From: Dermacentor variabilis
Taxonomy: Eukaryota > Arthropoda > Arachnida > Ixodida > Ixodidae
Assembly: GCF_050947875.1 (NCBI RefSeq)
Contig: NW_027460291.1
Coordinates: 24,279,868 to 24,343,867 of the forward strand
Reading direction: 5' to 3'
Length of the DNA: 64,000 bases
Shown: piece after piece, positions 24,066 through 38,700 of the stretch
How positions within the stretch are numbered: the first letter of the stretch is position 1
How the letters are laid out: the number at the start of each line of letters is the position of its first letter
Position numbers and translations under genes: made by a program
The notes under the pieces: generated by a model
Told to the model about the DNA's origin: nothing
Seen by the model: only the letters and a program-made list of their open reading frames with translations
The model's database searches: none

Positions 24066-24753
24066 CAATAAAGCACTTTGAGCCTTCTTAGGTCACTGGG
24101 TATGTGCCAGTAGGTGAGTGCCTCTCTTCCATGTACGTCTTTCACGTCATCTTGGGTAACTAGGTATGTGCCACTGGGAGTCTCCCGATCCACGATGACT
24201 AAAACGATCCCTTAAACTTAACTTAAGTTGGCTGGAATCGATCCCAGGCCACAAGGATTCCTCAACCTCAGAAAACTGGCGCATGAGCAGGCTGCGCCAC
24301 ATATGCATATGGAATGTGCCGGTCCTCAATGAACCTCTTTGATGCCAACATTTTAGCAAGCTACGCCATAAATGCATTGGGTATGTGATACTCTGTCGGT
24401 GCTGCTCTTCAATAAAGCACTTTGAGCCTTCCTAGGTCACTGGGTATGTGCCAGTAGGTGAGTGCCTCTCTTCCATGTACGTCTTTCACGTCAACTTGGG
24501 TAACTAGGTATGTGCCACTGGGAGTATCCCGATCCACGATGACTAAAACGATCCCTTAAACTTAACCTATGCTGGCTGGAATCGATCCCACGCCACAAGG
24601 ATTCCTCAACCTCAGAAAACTGGCGCATTAGCAGGCTGCGCCACATATGCATGTGGAATGTGCCGGTCCTAGATGAACCTCTTTGATGCGAACATTTTAG
24701 CAAGCTACGCCATAAATGCATTGGGTATGTGATACTCTGTCGGTGCTGCTCTT

Positions 24754-27700
24754 CAATAAAGCACTTTGAGCCTACTTAGGTCACTGGGTGTGTGCCAGTA
24801 GGTGACTGCTTCTCTTCCATGTACGTCTTTCACGTCATCTTGGGTAACTAGGTATGTGCCAGGGGGGTGTGCCGATCCACGATGACTAAAACGGTCCCTT
24901 GAACTTAACATATGCCGGCTGGAATCGATCCCACGCCACAAGGATTCCTCAACCTCAGAAAACTGGCGCATTAGCAGGCTGCGCCACATATGCATGTGGA
25001 ATGTGCCGGTCCTCAATGAACCTCTTTGATGCCAAATCTTTAGCGAGCTATGCCATAAATGCATTGGGTATCCGATACTCTGTCGGTGCTGGTCTTCAAT
25101 AAAGCACTTTGAGCCTTCTTAGGTCACTGGGTATGTGCCAGTAGGTGAGTGCCTCTCTTCCATGTACGTCTTTCACGTCATCTTGGGTAACTAGATATGT
25201 GCCACTGGGAGTCTCCCGATCCACGATGACTAAAACGATCCCTTAAACTTAACTTAAGTTGGCTGGAATCGATCCCAGGCCACAAGGATTCCTCAACCTC
25301 AGAAAGCTGGCGCATGAGCAGGCTGCGCCACATATGCATGTGGAATGTGCCGGTCCTCAATGAACCTCTTTGATGCCAACACTTTAGCGAGCTACGCCAT
25401 AAACGCATTGGGTATCCGACACTCTGTCGGTGCTGGTCTTCAATAAAGCACTTTGAGCCTACTTAGGTCACTGGGTTTGTGCCAGTAGGTGACTGCCTCT
25501 CTTCCATGTACGTCTTTCACGTCATCTTGGGTAACTAGGTATGTGCCACTGGGAGTGTGCCGATCCACGATGACTAAAACGATCACTAAACTTAATTTAT
25601 GTTGGCTGGAATCGATCCTAGGCCACAAGGATTCCTCAACCTCAGAAAACTGGCGCATGAGCAGGCTGCGCCACATATGCATGTGGAATGTGCCGGTCCT
25701 CAATGAACCTCTTCGATGCCAACACTTTAGCGAGCTACGCCATAAATGCATTGGGTATCCGACACTCTGGCGGTGCTGGTCTTCAATAAAGCACTTTGAG
25801 CCTACTTAGGTCACTGGGTGTGTGCCAGTAGGTGAGTGCCTCTCTTCCATGTACGTCTTTCACGTCATCTTGGGTAACTAGGTATGTGCCACTGGGAGTC
25901 TCCCGATCCACGATGACTAAAACGATCCCTTAAACTTAACTTAAGTTGGCTGGAATCGATCCCAGGCCACAAGGATTCCTCAACCTCAGAAAACTGGCGC
26001 ATGAGCAGGCTGCGCCACATATGCATGTGGAATGTGCCGGTCCTCAATGAACCTCTTTGATGCCAACACTTTAGCGAGCTACGCCATAAATGCATTGGGT
26101 ATCCGATACTCTGTCGGTGCTGGTCTTCAATAAAGCACTTTGAGCCTTCCTAGGTCACTGGGGATGTGCCAGTAGGTGAGTGCCTCTCTTCCATGTACGT
26201 CTTTCACGTCATCTTGGGTAACTAGGTATGTGCCACTGGGAGTCTCCCGATCCACGATGACTAAAACGATCCCTTAAACTTAACTTATGCTGGCTGGAAT
26301 CGATCCCACGCCACAAGGATTCCTCAACCTCAGAAAACTGGCGCATTAGCAGGCTGCGCCACATATGCATGTGGAATGTGCCGGTCCTCGATGAACCTCT
26401 TTGATGCCAACATTTTAGCAAGCTACGCCATAAATGCATTGGGTATGTGATACTCTGTCGGTGCTGCTCTTCAATAAAGCACTTTGAGCCTACTTAGGTC
26501 ACTGGGTGTGTGCCAGTAGGTGACTGCTTCTCTTCCATGTACGTCTTTCACGTCATCTTGGGTAACTAGGTATGTGCCAGTGGGGGTGTGCCGATCCACG
26601 ATGACTAAAACGGTCCCTTGAACTTAACATATGCCAGCTGGAATCGATCCCACGCCACAAGGATTCCTCAACCTCAGAAAACTGGCGCATTAGCAGGCTG
26701 CGCCACATATGCATGTGGAATGTGCCGGTCCTCAATGAACCTCTTTGATGCCAACACTTTAGCGAGCTACGCCATAAAAGCATTGGGTATCCGATACTCT
26801 GTCGGTGCTGGTCTTCAATAAAGCACTTTGAGCCTTCTTAGGTCACTGGGTATGTGCCAGTAGGCGAGTGCCTCTCTTCCATGTACGTCTTTCACGTCAT
26901 CTTGGGTAACTAGGTATGTGCCACTGGGAGTCTCCCGATCCACGATGACTAAAACGATCCCTTAAACTTAACTTAAGTTGGCTGGAATCGATCCCAGGCC
27001 ACAAGGATTCCTCAACCTCAGAAAGCTGGCGCATGAGCAGGCTGCGCCACATATGCATGTGGAATGTGCCGGTCCTCAATGAACCTCTTTGATGCCAACA
27101 CTTTAGCGAGCTACGCCATAAATGCATTGGGTATCCGATACTCTGTCGGTTCTGGTCTTCAATAAAGCACTTTGAGCCTACTTAGGTCACTGGGTGTGTG
27201 CCAGTAGGTGACTGCCTCTCTTCCATGTACGTCTTTCACGTCGTCTTGGGTAACTAGGTATGTGCCACTGGGAGTGTGCTGTTCCACGATTAATAAAACG
27301 ATCCCTTAAACTTAACTTATGCCGGCTGGAATCGATCCCACGCCACAGGGATTCCTCAACCTCAGAAAACTGGCGCATGAGCAGGCTGCGCCACATATGC
27401 ATGTGGAATGTGCCGGTCCTCAATGAACCTCTTTGATGCCAAACTTTAGCGAGCTACGCCATAAACGCATTGGGTATCCGACACTCTGTCGGTGCTGGTC
27501 TTCAATAAAGCACTTTGAGCCTACTTAGGTCACTGGGTGTGTGCCAGTAGGTGACTGCCTCTCTTCCATGTACGTCTTTCACATCATCTTGGGTAACTAG
27601 GTATGTGCCACTGGGAGTGTGCCTATCCAAGATTACTAAAACGATCCCTTAAACTTAACTTATGCTGGCTGGAATCGATCCCACGCCACAAGGATTCCTC

Positions 27701-30250
27701 AACCTCAGAAAACTGGCGCATTAGCAGGCTGCGCCACATATGCATGTGGAATGTGCCGGTCCTCAATGAACCTCTTTGATGCCAACATTTTAGCAAGCTA
27801 CGCCATAAATGCATTGGGTTTGTGATACTCTGTCGGTGCTGCTCTTCAATAAAGCACTTTGAGCCTTCTTAGGTCACTGGGTATGTGCCAGTAGGCGAGT
27901 GCCTCTCTTCCATGTACGTCTTTCACGTCATCTTGGGTAACTAGGTATGTGCCACTGGGAGTCTCCCGATCCACGATGACTAAAACGATCCCTTAAACTT
28001 AACTTAAGTTGGCTGGAATCGATCCCAGGCCACAAGGATTCCTCAACCTCAGAAAACTGGCGCATGAGCAGGCTGCACCACATATGCATATGGAATGTGC
28101 CGGTCCTCAATGAACCTCTTTGATGCCAACATTTTAGCAAGCTACGCCATAAATGCATTGGGTATGTAATACTCTGTCGGTGCTGCTCTTCAATAAAGCA
28201 CTTTGAGCCTACTTAGGTCACTGAGTGTGCCAGTAGGTGACTGCTTCTCTTCCATGTACGTCTTTCACGTCATCTTGGGTATCTAGGTATGTGCCACTGG
28301 GCGTGTGCCGATCCACGATGACTAAAACGGTCCCTTGAACTTAACATATGCCGGCTGGAATTGATCCCACGCCACAAGGATTCCTCAACCTCAGAAAACT
28401 GGCGCATTAGCAGGCTGCGCCACATATGCATGTGGAATGTGCCGGTCCTCAATGAACGTCTTTGATGCCAACATTTTAGCAAGCTACGCCATAAATGCAT
28501 TGGGTATCCGACACTCTGTCGGTGCTGCTCTTCAATAAAGCACTTTGAGCCTACTTAGGTCACTGGGTGTGTGCCTGTAGGTGACTGCTTCTCTTCCATG
28601 TACGTCTTTCACGTCATCTTGGGTAACTAGGTATGTGCCACTGGGAGTGTGCTGTTCCACGATTACTAAAACGATCCCTTAAACTTAACTTATGCCGGCT
28701 GGAATCGATCCCACGCCACAGGGATTCCTCAACCTCAGAAAACTGGCGCATGAGCAGGCTGCGCCACATATGCATGTGGAATGTGCCGGTCCTCAATGAA
28801 CCTCTTTGATGCCAAACTTTAGCGAGCTACGCCATAAACGCATTGGGTATCCGACACTCTGTCGGTGCTGGTCTTGAATAAAGCACTTTGAGCCTACTTA
28901 GGTCACTGGGTGTGTGCCAGTAGGTGACTGCCTCTCTTCCATGTACGTCTTTCACATCATCTTGGGTAACTAGGTATGTGCCACTGGGAGTGTGCCTATC
29001 CAAGATTACTAAAACGATCCCTTAAACTTAACTTATGCTGGCTGGAATCGATCCCACGCCACAAGGATTCCTCAACCTCAGAAAACTGGCGCATTAGCAG
29101 GCTGCGCCACATATGCATGTGGAATGTGCCGGTCCTCAATGAACCTCTTTGATGCCAACATTTTAGCAAGCTACGCCATAAATGCATTGGGTTTGTGATA
29201 CTCTGTCGGTGCTGCTCTTCAATAAAGCACTTTGAGCCTACTTAGGTCACTGGGTGTGTGCCAGTAGGTGACTACCTCTCTTCCATGTACGTCTTTCACG
29301 TAATCTTGGGTAACTAGGTATGTGCCACTGGGAGTGTGCCGCTCCACGATGACTAAAACGATCCCTTGAACTTAACTTATGCCGGCTGGAATCGATCCCA
29401 CGCCACAAGGATTCCTCAACCTCAGAAAACTGGAGCATTAGCAGGCTGCGCCACAATGCATGTGGAATGTGCCGGTCCTCAATGAACCTCTTTGATGCCA
29501 ACACTTTAGCGAGCTACGCCATAAATGCATTGGGTATCCGATACTCTGTCGGTGCTGGTCTTCAATAAAGCACTTTGAGCCTTCTTAGGTCACTGGGTAT
29601 GTGCCAGTAGGTGAGTGCCTCTCTTCCATGTACGTCTTTCACGTCATCTTGGATAACTAGGTATGTGCCACTGGGAGTCTCCCGATCCACGATGACTAAA
29701 ACGATCCCTTAAACTTAACTTAAGTTGGCTGGAATCGATCCCAGGCCACAAGGATTCCTCAACCTCAGAAAACTGGCGCATGAGCAGGCTGCGCCACATA
29801 TGCATATGGAATGTGCCGGTCCTCAATGAACCTCTTTGATGCCAACATTTTAGCAAGCTACGCCATAAATGCATTGGGTATGTCATACTCTGTCGGTGCT
29901 GCTCTTCAATAAAGCACTTTGAGCCTTCCTAGGTCACTGGGTATGTGCCAGTAGGTGAGTGCCTCTCTTCCATGTACGTCTTTCACGTCAACTTGGGTAA
30001 CTAGGTATGTGCCACTGGGAGTCTCCCGATCCACGATGACTAAAACGATCCCTTAAACTTAACCTATGCTGGCTGGAATCGATCCCACGCCACAAGGATT
30101 CCTCAACCTCAGAAAACTGGCGCATTAGCAGGCTGCGCCACATATGCATGTGGAATGTGCCGGTCCTAGATGAACCTCTTTGATGCGAACATTTTAGCAA
30201 GCTACGCCATAAATGCATTGGGTATGTGATACTCTGTCGGTGCTGCTCTT
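24754..30250 (+). repeat. 16-mer HOR unit 1 (5497 bp)
   Basis: The monomer order is GABAAFACDAHCDEAA. Every monomer has its partner 5497-5500 bp to the right. Private markers repeat as well: CTCTGGCGGTG in the B monomer, CCATAAAAGCATTGG in F, GTCGGTTCTGG after the A following F, GTCGTCTTGG in the first C, and CTTGAATAAAG between the second C and D. Confidence 0.88.
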
Positions 30251-33200
30251 CAATAAAGCACTTTGAGCCTACTTAGGTCACTGGGTGTGTGCCAGTAGGT
30301 GACTGCTTCTCTTCCATGTACGTCTTTCACGTCATCTTGGGTAACTAGGTATGTGCCAGGGGGGTGTGCCGATCCACGATGACTAAAACGGTCCCTTGAA
30401 CTTAACATATGCCGGCTGGAATCGATCCCACGCCACAAGGATTCCTCAACCTCAGAAAACTGGCGCATTAGCAGGCTGCGCCACATATGCATGTGGAATG
30501 TGCCGGTCCTCAATGAACCTCTTTGATGCCAACACTTTAGCGAGCTACGCCATAAATGCATTGGGTATCCGATACTCTGTCGGTGCTGGTCTTCAATAAA
30601 GCACTTTGAGCCTTCTTAGGTCACTGGGTATGTGCCAGTAGGTGAGTGCCTCTCTTCCATGTACGTCTTTCACGTCATCTTGGGTAACTAGATATGTGCC
30701 ACTGGGAGTCTCCCGATCCACGATGACTAAAACGATCCCTTAAACTTAACTTAAGTTGGCTGGAATCGATCCCAGGCCACAAGGATTCCTCAACCTCAGA
30801 AAGCTGGCGCATGAGCAGGCTGCGCCACATATGCATGTGGAATGTGCCGGTCCTCAATGAACCTCTTTGATGCCAACACTTTAGCGAGCTACGCCATAAA
30901 CGCATTGGGTATCCGACACTCTGTCGGTGCTGGTCTTCAATAAAGCACTTTGAGCCTACTTAGGTCACTGGGTTTGTGCCAGTAGGTGACTGCCTCTCTT
31001 CCATGTACGTCTTTCACGTCATCTTGGGTAACTAGGTATGTGCCACTGGGAGTGTGCCGATCCACGATGACTAAAACGATCACTTAAACTTAATTTATGT
31101 TGGCTGGAATCGATCCTAGGCCACAAGGATTCCTCAACCTCAGAAAACTGGCGCATGAGCAGGCTGCGCCACATATGCATGTGGAATGTGCCGGTCCTCA
31201 ATGAACCTCTTCGATGCCAACACTTTAGCGAGCTACGCCATAAATGCATTGGGTATCCGACACTCTGGCGGTGCTGGTCTTCAATCAAGCACTTTGAGCC
31301 TACTTAGGTCACTGGGTGTGTGCCAGTAGGTGAGTGCCTGTCTTCAATGTACGTCTTTCACGTCATCTTGGGTAACTAGGTATGTGCCACTGGGAGTCTC
31401 CCGATCCACGATGACTAAAACGATCCCTTAAACTTAACTTAAGTTGGCTGGAATCGATCCCAGGCCACAAGGATTCCTCAACCTCAGAAAACTGGCGCAT
31501 GAGCAGGCTGCGCCACATATGCATGTGGAATGTGCCGGTCCTCAATGAACCTCTTTGATGCCAACACTTTAGCGAGCTACGCCATAAATGCATTGGGTAT
31601 CCGATACTCTGTCGGTGCTGGTCTTCAATAAAGCACTTTGAGCCTTCCTAGGTCACTGGGGATGTGCCAGTAGGTGAGTGCCTCTCTTCCATGTACGTCT
31701 TTCACGTCATCTTGGGTAACTAGGTATGTGCCACTGGGAGTCTCCCGATCCACGATGACTAAAACGATCCCTTAAACTTAACTTATGCTGGCTGGAATCG
31801 ATCCCACGCCACAAGGATTCCTCAACCTCAGAAAACTGGCGCATTAGCAGGCTGCGCCACATATGCATGTGGAATGTGCCGGTCCTCGATGAACCTCTTT
31901 GATGCCAACATTTTAGCAAGCTACGCCATAAATGCATTGGGTATGTGATACTCTGTCGGTGCTGCTCTTCAATAAAGCACTTTGAGCCTACTTAGGTCAC
32001 TGGGTGTGTGCCAGTAGGTGACTGCTTCTCTTCCATGTACGTCTTTCACGTCATCTTGGGTAACTAGGTATGTGCCAGTGGGGGTGTGCCGATCCACGAT
32101 GACTAAAACGGTCCCTTGAACTTAACATATGCCAGCTGGAATCGATCCCACGCCACAAGGATTCCTCAACCTCAGAAAACTGGCGCATTAGCAGGCTGCG
32201 CCACATATGCATGTGGAATGTGCCGGTCCTCAATGAACCTCTTTGATGCCAACACTTTAGCGAGCTACGCCATAAAAGCATTGGGTATCCGATACTCTGT
32301 CGGTGCTGGTCTTCAATAAAGCACTTTGAGCCTTCTTAGGTCACTGGGTATGTGCCAGTAGGCGAGTGCCTCTCTTCCATGTACGTCTTTCACGTCATCT
32401 TGGGTAACTAGGTATGTGCCACTGGGAGTCTCCCGATCCACGATGACTAGAACGATCCCTTAAACTTAACTTAAGTTGGCTGGAATCGATCCCAGGCCAC
32501 AAGGATTCCTCAACCTCAGAAAGCTGGCGCATGAGCAGGCTGCGCCACATATGCATGTGGAATGTGCCGGTCCTCAATGAACCTCTTTGATGCCAACACT
32601 TTAGCGAGCTACGCCATAAATGCATTTGGTATCCGATACTCTGTCGGTTCTGGTCTTCAATAAAGCACTTTGAGCCTACTTAGGTCACTGGGTGTGTGCC
32701 AGTAGGTGACTGCCTCTCTTCCATGTACGTCTTTCACGTCGTCTTGGGTAACTAGGTATGTGCCACTGGGAGTGTGCTGTTCCACGATTACTAAAACGAT
32801 CCCTTACACTTAACTTATGCCGGCTGGAATCGATCCCACGCCACAGGGATTCCTCAACCTCAGAAAACTGGCGCATGAGCAGGCTGCGCCACATATGCAT
32901 GTGGAATGTGCCGGTCCTCAATGAACCTCTTTGATGCCAAACTTTAGCGAGCTACGCCATAAACGCATTGGGTATCCGACACTCTGTCGGTGCTGGTCTT
33001 CAATAAAGCACTTTGAGCCTACTTAGGTCACTGGGTGTGTGCCAGTAGGTGACTGCCTCTCTTCCATGTACGTCTTTCACATCATCTTGGGTAACTAGGT
33101 ATGTGCCACTGGGAGTGTGCCTATCCAAGATTACTAAAACGATCCCTTAAACTTAACTTATGCTGGCTGGAATCGATCCCACGCCACAAGGATTCCTCAA

Positions 33201-35750
33201 CCTCAGAAAACTGGCGCATTAGCAGGCTGCGCCACATATGCATGTGGAATGTGCCGGTCCTCAATGAACCTCTTTGATGCCAACATTTTAGCAAGCTACG
33301 CCATAAATGCATTGGGTTTGTGATACTCTGTCGGTGCTGCTCTTCAATAAAGCACTTTGAGCCTTCTTAGGTCACTGGGTATGTGCCAGTAGGCGAGTGC
33401 CTCTCTTCCATGTACGTCTTTCACGTCATCTTGGGTAACTAGGTATGTGCCACTGGGAGTCTCCCGATCCACGATGACTAAAACGATCCCTTAAACTTAA
33501 CTTAAGTTGGCTGGAATCGATCCCAGGCCACAAGGATTCCTCAACCTCAGAAAACTGGCGCATGAGCAGGCTGCACCACATATGCATATGGAATGTGCCG
33601 GTCCTCAATGAACCTCTTTGATGCCAACATTTTAGCAAGCTACGCCATAAATGCATTGGGTATGTAATACTCTGTCGGTGCTGCTCTTCAATAAAGCACT
33701 TTGAGCCTACTTAGGTCACTGGGTGTGTGCCAGTAGGTGACTGCTTCTCTTCCATGTACGTCTTTCACGTCATCTTGGGTATCTAGGTATGTGCCACTGG
33801 GCGTGTGCCGATCCACGATGACTAAAACGGTCCCTTGAACTTAACATATGCCGGCTGGAATTGATCCCACGCCACAAGGATTCCTCAACCTCAGAAAACT
33901 GGCGCATTAGCAGGCTGCGCCACATATGCATGTGGAATGTGCCGGTCCTCAATGAACGTCTTTGATGCCAACATTTTAGCAAGCTACGCCATAAATGCAT
34001 TGGGTATCCGACACTCTGTCGGTGCTGCTCTTCAATAAGGCACTTTGAGCCTACTTAGGTCACTGGGTGTGTGCCTGTAGGTGACTGCTTCTCTTCCATG
34101 TACGTCTTTCACGTCATCTTGGGTAACTAGGTATGTGCCACTGGGAGTGTGCTGTTCCACGATTACTAAAACGATCCCTTAAACTTAACTTATGCCGGCT
34201 GGAATCGATCCCACGCCACAGGGATTCCTCAACCTCAGAAAACTGGCGCATGAGCAGGCTGCGCCACATATGCATGTGGAATGTGCCGGTCCTCAATGAA
34301 CCTCTTTGATGCCAAACTTTAGCGAGCTACGCCATAAACGCATTGGGTATCCGACACTCTGTCGGTGCTGGTCTTGAATAAAGCACTTTGAGCCTACTTA
34401 GGTCACTGGGTGTGTGCCAGTAGGTGACTGCCTCTCTTCCATGTACGTCTTTCACATCATCTTGGGTAACTAGGTATGTGCCACTGGGAGTGTGCCTATC
34501 CAAGATTACTAAAACGATCCCTTAAACTTAACTTATGCTGGCTGGAATCGATCCCACGCCACAAGGATTCCTCAACCTCAGAAAACTGGCGCATTAGCAG
34601 GCTGCGCCACATATGCATGTGGAATGTGCCGGTCCTCAATGAACCTCTTTGATGCCAACATTTTAGCAAGCTACGCCATAAATGCATTGGGTTTGTGATA
34701 CTCTGTCGGTGCTGCTCTTCAATAAAGCACTTTGAGCCTACTTAGGTCACTGGGTGTGTGCCAGTAGGTGACTACCTCTCTTCCATGTACGTCTTTCACG
34801 TAATCTTGGGTAACTAGGTATGTGCCACTGGGAGTGTGCCGCTCCACGATGACTAAAACGATCCCTTGAACTTAACTTATGCCGGCTGGAATCGATCCCA
34901 CGCCACAAGGATTCCTCAACCTCAGAAAACTGGCGCATTAGCAGGCTGCGCCACAATGCATGTGGAATGTGCCGGTCCTCAATGAACCTCTTTGATGCCA
35001 ACACTTTAGCGAGCTACGCCATAAATGCATTGGGTATCCGATACTCTGTGGGTGCTGGTCTTCAATAAAGCACTTTGAGCCTTCTTAGGTCACTGGGTAT
35101 GTGCCAGTAGGTGAGTGCCTCTCTTCCATGTACGTCTTTCACGTCATCTTGGGTAACTAGGTATGTGCCACTGGGAGTCTCCCGATCCACGATGACTAAA
35201 ACGATCCCTTAAACTTAACTTAAGTTGGCTGGAATCGATCCCAGGCCACAAGGATTCCTCAACCTCAGAAAACTGGCGTATGAGCAGGCTGCGCCACATA
35301 TGCATATGGAATGTGCCGGTCCTCAATGAACCTCTTTGATGCCAACATTTTAGCAAGCTACGCCATAAATGCATTGGGTATGTGATACTCTGTCGGTGCT
35401 GCTCTTCAATAAAGCACTTTGAGCCTTCCTAGGTCACTGGGTATGTGCCAGTAGGTGAGTGCCTCTCTTCCATGTACGTCTTTCACGTCAACTTGGGTAA
35501 CTAGGTATGTGCCACTGGGAGTCTCCCGATCCACGATGACTAAAACGATCCCTTAGACTTAACCTATGCTGGCTGGAATCGATCCCACGCCACAAGGATT
35601 CCTCAACCTCAGAAAACTGGCGCATTAGCAGGCTGCGCCACATATGCATGTGGAATGTGCCGGTCCTCGATGAACCTCTTTGATGCGAACATTTTAGCAA
35701 GCTACGCCATAAATGCATTGGGTATGTGATACTCTGTCGGTGCTGCTCTT
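30251..35750 (+). repeat. 16-mer HOR unit 2 (5500 bp)
   Basis: Same type order as the unit before it, in direct tandem. Differences are few point changes, such as AATCAAGC near 31286, CTAGAACG near 32449, AATAAGGC near 34036 and GGCGTATGAG near 35276. They indicate a recent amplification followed by independent mutation. Confidence 0.88.
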
Positions 35751-38700
35751 CAATAAAGCACTTTGAGCCTACTTAGGTCACTGGGTGTGTGCCAGTAGGT
35801 GACTGCTTCTCTTCCATGTACGTCTTTCACGTCATCTTGGGTAACTAGGTATGTGCCAGGGGGGTGTGCCGATCCACGATGACTAAAACGGTCCCTTGAA
35901 CTTAACATATGCCGGCTGGAATCGATCCCACGCCACAAGGATTCCTCAACCTCAGAAAACTGGCGCATTAGCAGGCTGCGCCACATATGCATGTGGAATG
36001 TGCCGGTCCTCAATGAACCTCTTTGATGCCAACACTTTAGCGAGCTACGCCATAAATGCATTGGGTATGCGATACTCTGTCGGTGCTGGTCTTCAATAAA
36101 GCACTTTGAGCCTTCTTAGGTCACTGGGTATGTGCCAGTAGGTGAGTGCCTCTCTTCCATGTACGTCTTTCACGTCATCTTGGGTAACTAGGTATGTGCC
36201 ACTGGGAGTCTCCCGATCCACGATGACTAAAACGATCCCTTAAACTTAACTTAAGTTGGCTGGAATCGATCCCAGGCCACAAGGATTCCTCAACCTCAGA
36301 AAGCTGGCGCATGAGCAGGCTGCGCCACATATGCATGTGGAATGTGCCGGTCCTCAATGAACCTCTTTGATGCCAACACTTTAGCGAGCTACGCCATAAA
36401 CGCATTGGGTATCCGACACTCTGTCGGTGCTGGTCTTCAATAAAGCACTTTGAGCCTACTTAGGTCACTGGGTTTGTGCCAGTAGGTGACTGCCTCTCTT
36501 CCATGTACGTCTTTCACGTCATCTTGGGTAACTAGGTATGTGCCACTGGGAGTGTGCCGATCCACGATGACTAAAACGATCACTTAAACTTAATTTATGT
36601 TGGCTGGAATCGATCCTAGGCCACAAGGATTCCTCAACCTCAGAAAACTGGCGCATGAGCAGGCTGCGCCACATATGCATGTGGAATGTGCCGGTCCTCA
36701 ATGAACCTCTTCGATGCCAACACTTTAGCGAGCTACGCCATAAATGCATTGGGTATCCGACACTCTGTCGGTGCTGGTCTTCAATAAAGCACTTTGAGCC
36801 TACTTAGGTCACTGGGTGTGTGCCAGTAGGTGAGTGCCTCTCTTCCATGTACGTCTTTCACGTCATCTTGGGTAACTAGGTATGTGCCACTGGGAGTCTC
36901 CCGATCCACGATGACTAAAACGATCCCTTAAACTTAACTTAAGTTGGCTGGAATCGATCCCAGGCCACAAGGATTCCTCAACCTCAGAAAACTGGCGCAT
37001 GAGCAGGCTGCGCCACATATGCATGTGGAATGTGCCGGTCCTCAATGAACCTCTTTGATGCCAACACTTTAGCGAGCTACGCCATAAATGCATTGGGTAT
37101 CCGATACTCTGTCGGTGCTGGTCTTCAATAAAGCACTTTGAGCCTTCCTAGGTCACTGGGTATGTGCCAGTAGGTGAGTGCCTCTCTTCCATGTACGTCT
37201 TTCACGTCATCTTGGGTAACTAGGTATGTGCCACTGGGAGTCTCCCGATCCACGATGACTAAAACGATCCCTTAAACTTAACTTATGCTGGCTGGAATCG
37301 ATCCCACGCCACAAGGATTCCTCAACCTCAGAAAACTGGCGCATTAGCAGGCTGCGCCACATATGCATGTGGAATGTGCCGGTCCTCGATGAACCTCTTT
37401 GATGCCAACATTTTAGCAAGCTACGCCATAAATGCATTGGGTATGTGATACTCTGTCGGTGCTGCTCTTCAATAAAGCACTTTGAGCCTACTTAGGTCAC
37501 TGGGTGTGTGCCAGTAGGTGACTGCTTCTCTTCCATGTACGTCTTTCACGTCATCTTGGGTAACTAGGTATGTGCCAGTGGGGGTGTGCCGATCCACGAT
37601 GACTAAAACGGTCCCTTGAACTTAACATATGCCAGCTGGAATCGATCCCACGCCACAAGGATTCCTCAACCTCAGAAAACTGGCGCATTAGCAGGCTGCG
37701 CCACATATGCATGTGGAATGTGCCGGTCCTCAATGAACCTCTTTGATGCCAACACTTTAGCGAGCTACGCCATAAATGCATTGGGTATCCGATACTCTGT
37801 CGGTGCTGGTCTTCAATAAAGCACTTTGAGCCTTCTTAGGTCACTGGGTATGTGCCAGTAGGCGAGTGTCTCTCTTCCATGTACGTCTTTCACGTCATCT
37901 TGGGTAACTAGGTATGTGCCACTGGGAGTCTCCCGATCCACGATGACTAAAACGATCCCTTAAACTTAACTTAAGTTGGCTGGAATCGATCCCAGGCCAC
38001 AAGGATTCCTCAACCTCAGAAAGCTGGCGCATGAGCAGGCTGCGCCACATATGCATGTGGAATGTGCCGGTCCTCAATGAACCTCTTTGATGCCAACACT
38101 TTAGCGAGCTACGCCATAAATGCATTGGGTATCCGATACTCTGTCGGTTCTGGTCTTCAATAAAGCACTTTGAGCCTACTTAGGTCACTGGGTGTGTGCC
38201 AGTAGGTGACTGCCTCTCTTCCATGTACGTCTTTCACGTCGTCTTGGGTAACTAGGTATGTGCCACTGGGAGTGTGCTGTTCCACGATTACTAAAACGAT
38301 CCCTTAAACTTAACTTATGCCGGCTGGAATCGATCCCACGCCACAGGGATTCCTCAACCTCAGAAAACTGGCGCATGAGCAGGCTGCGCCACATATGCAT
38401 GTGGAATGTGCCGGTCCTCAATGAACCTCTTTGATGCCAAACTTTAGCGAGCTACGCCATAAACGCATTGGGTATCCGACACTCTGTCGGTGCTGGTCTT
38501 CAATAAAGCACTTTGAGCCTACTTAGGTCACTGGGTGTGTGCCAGTAGGTGACTGCCTCTCTTCCATGTACGTCTTTCACATCATCTTGGGTAACTAGGT
38601 ATGTGCCACTGGGAGTCTCCCGATCCACGATGACTAAAACGATCCCTTAAACTTAACTTTAGTTGGCTGGAATCGATCCCAGGCCACAAGGATTCCTCAA

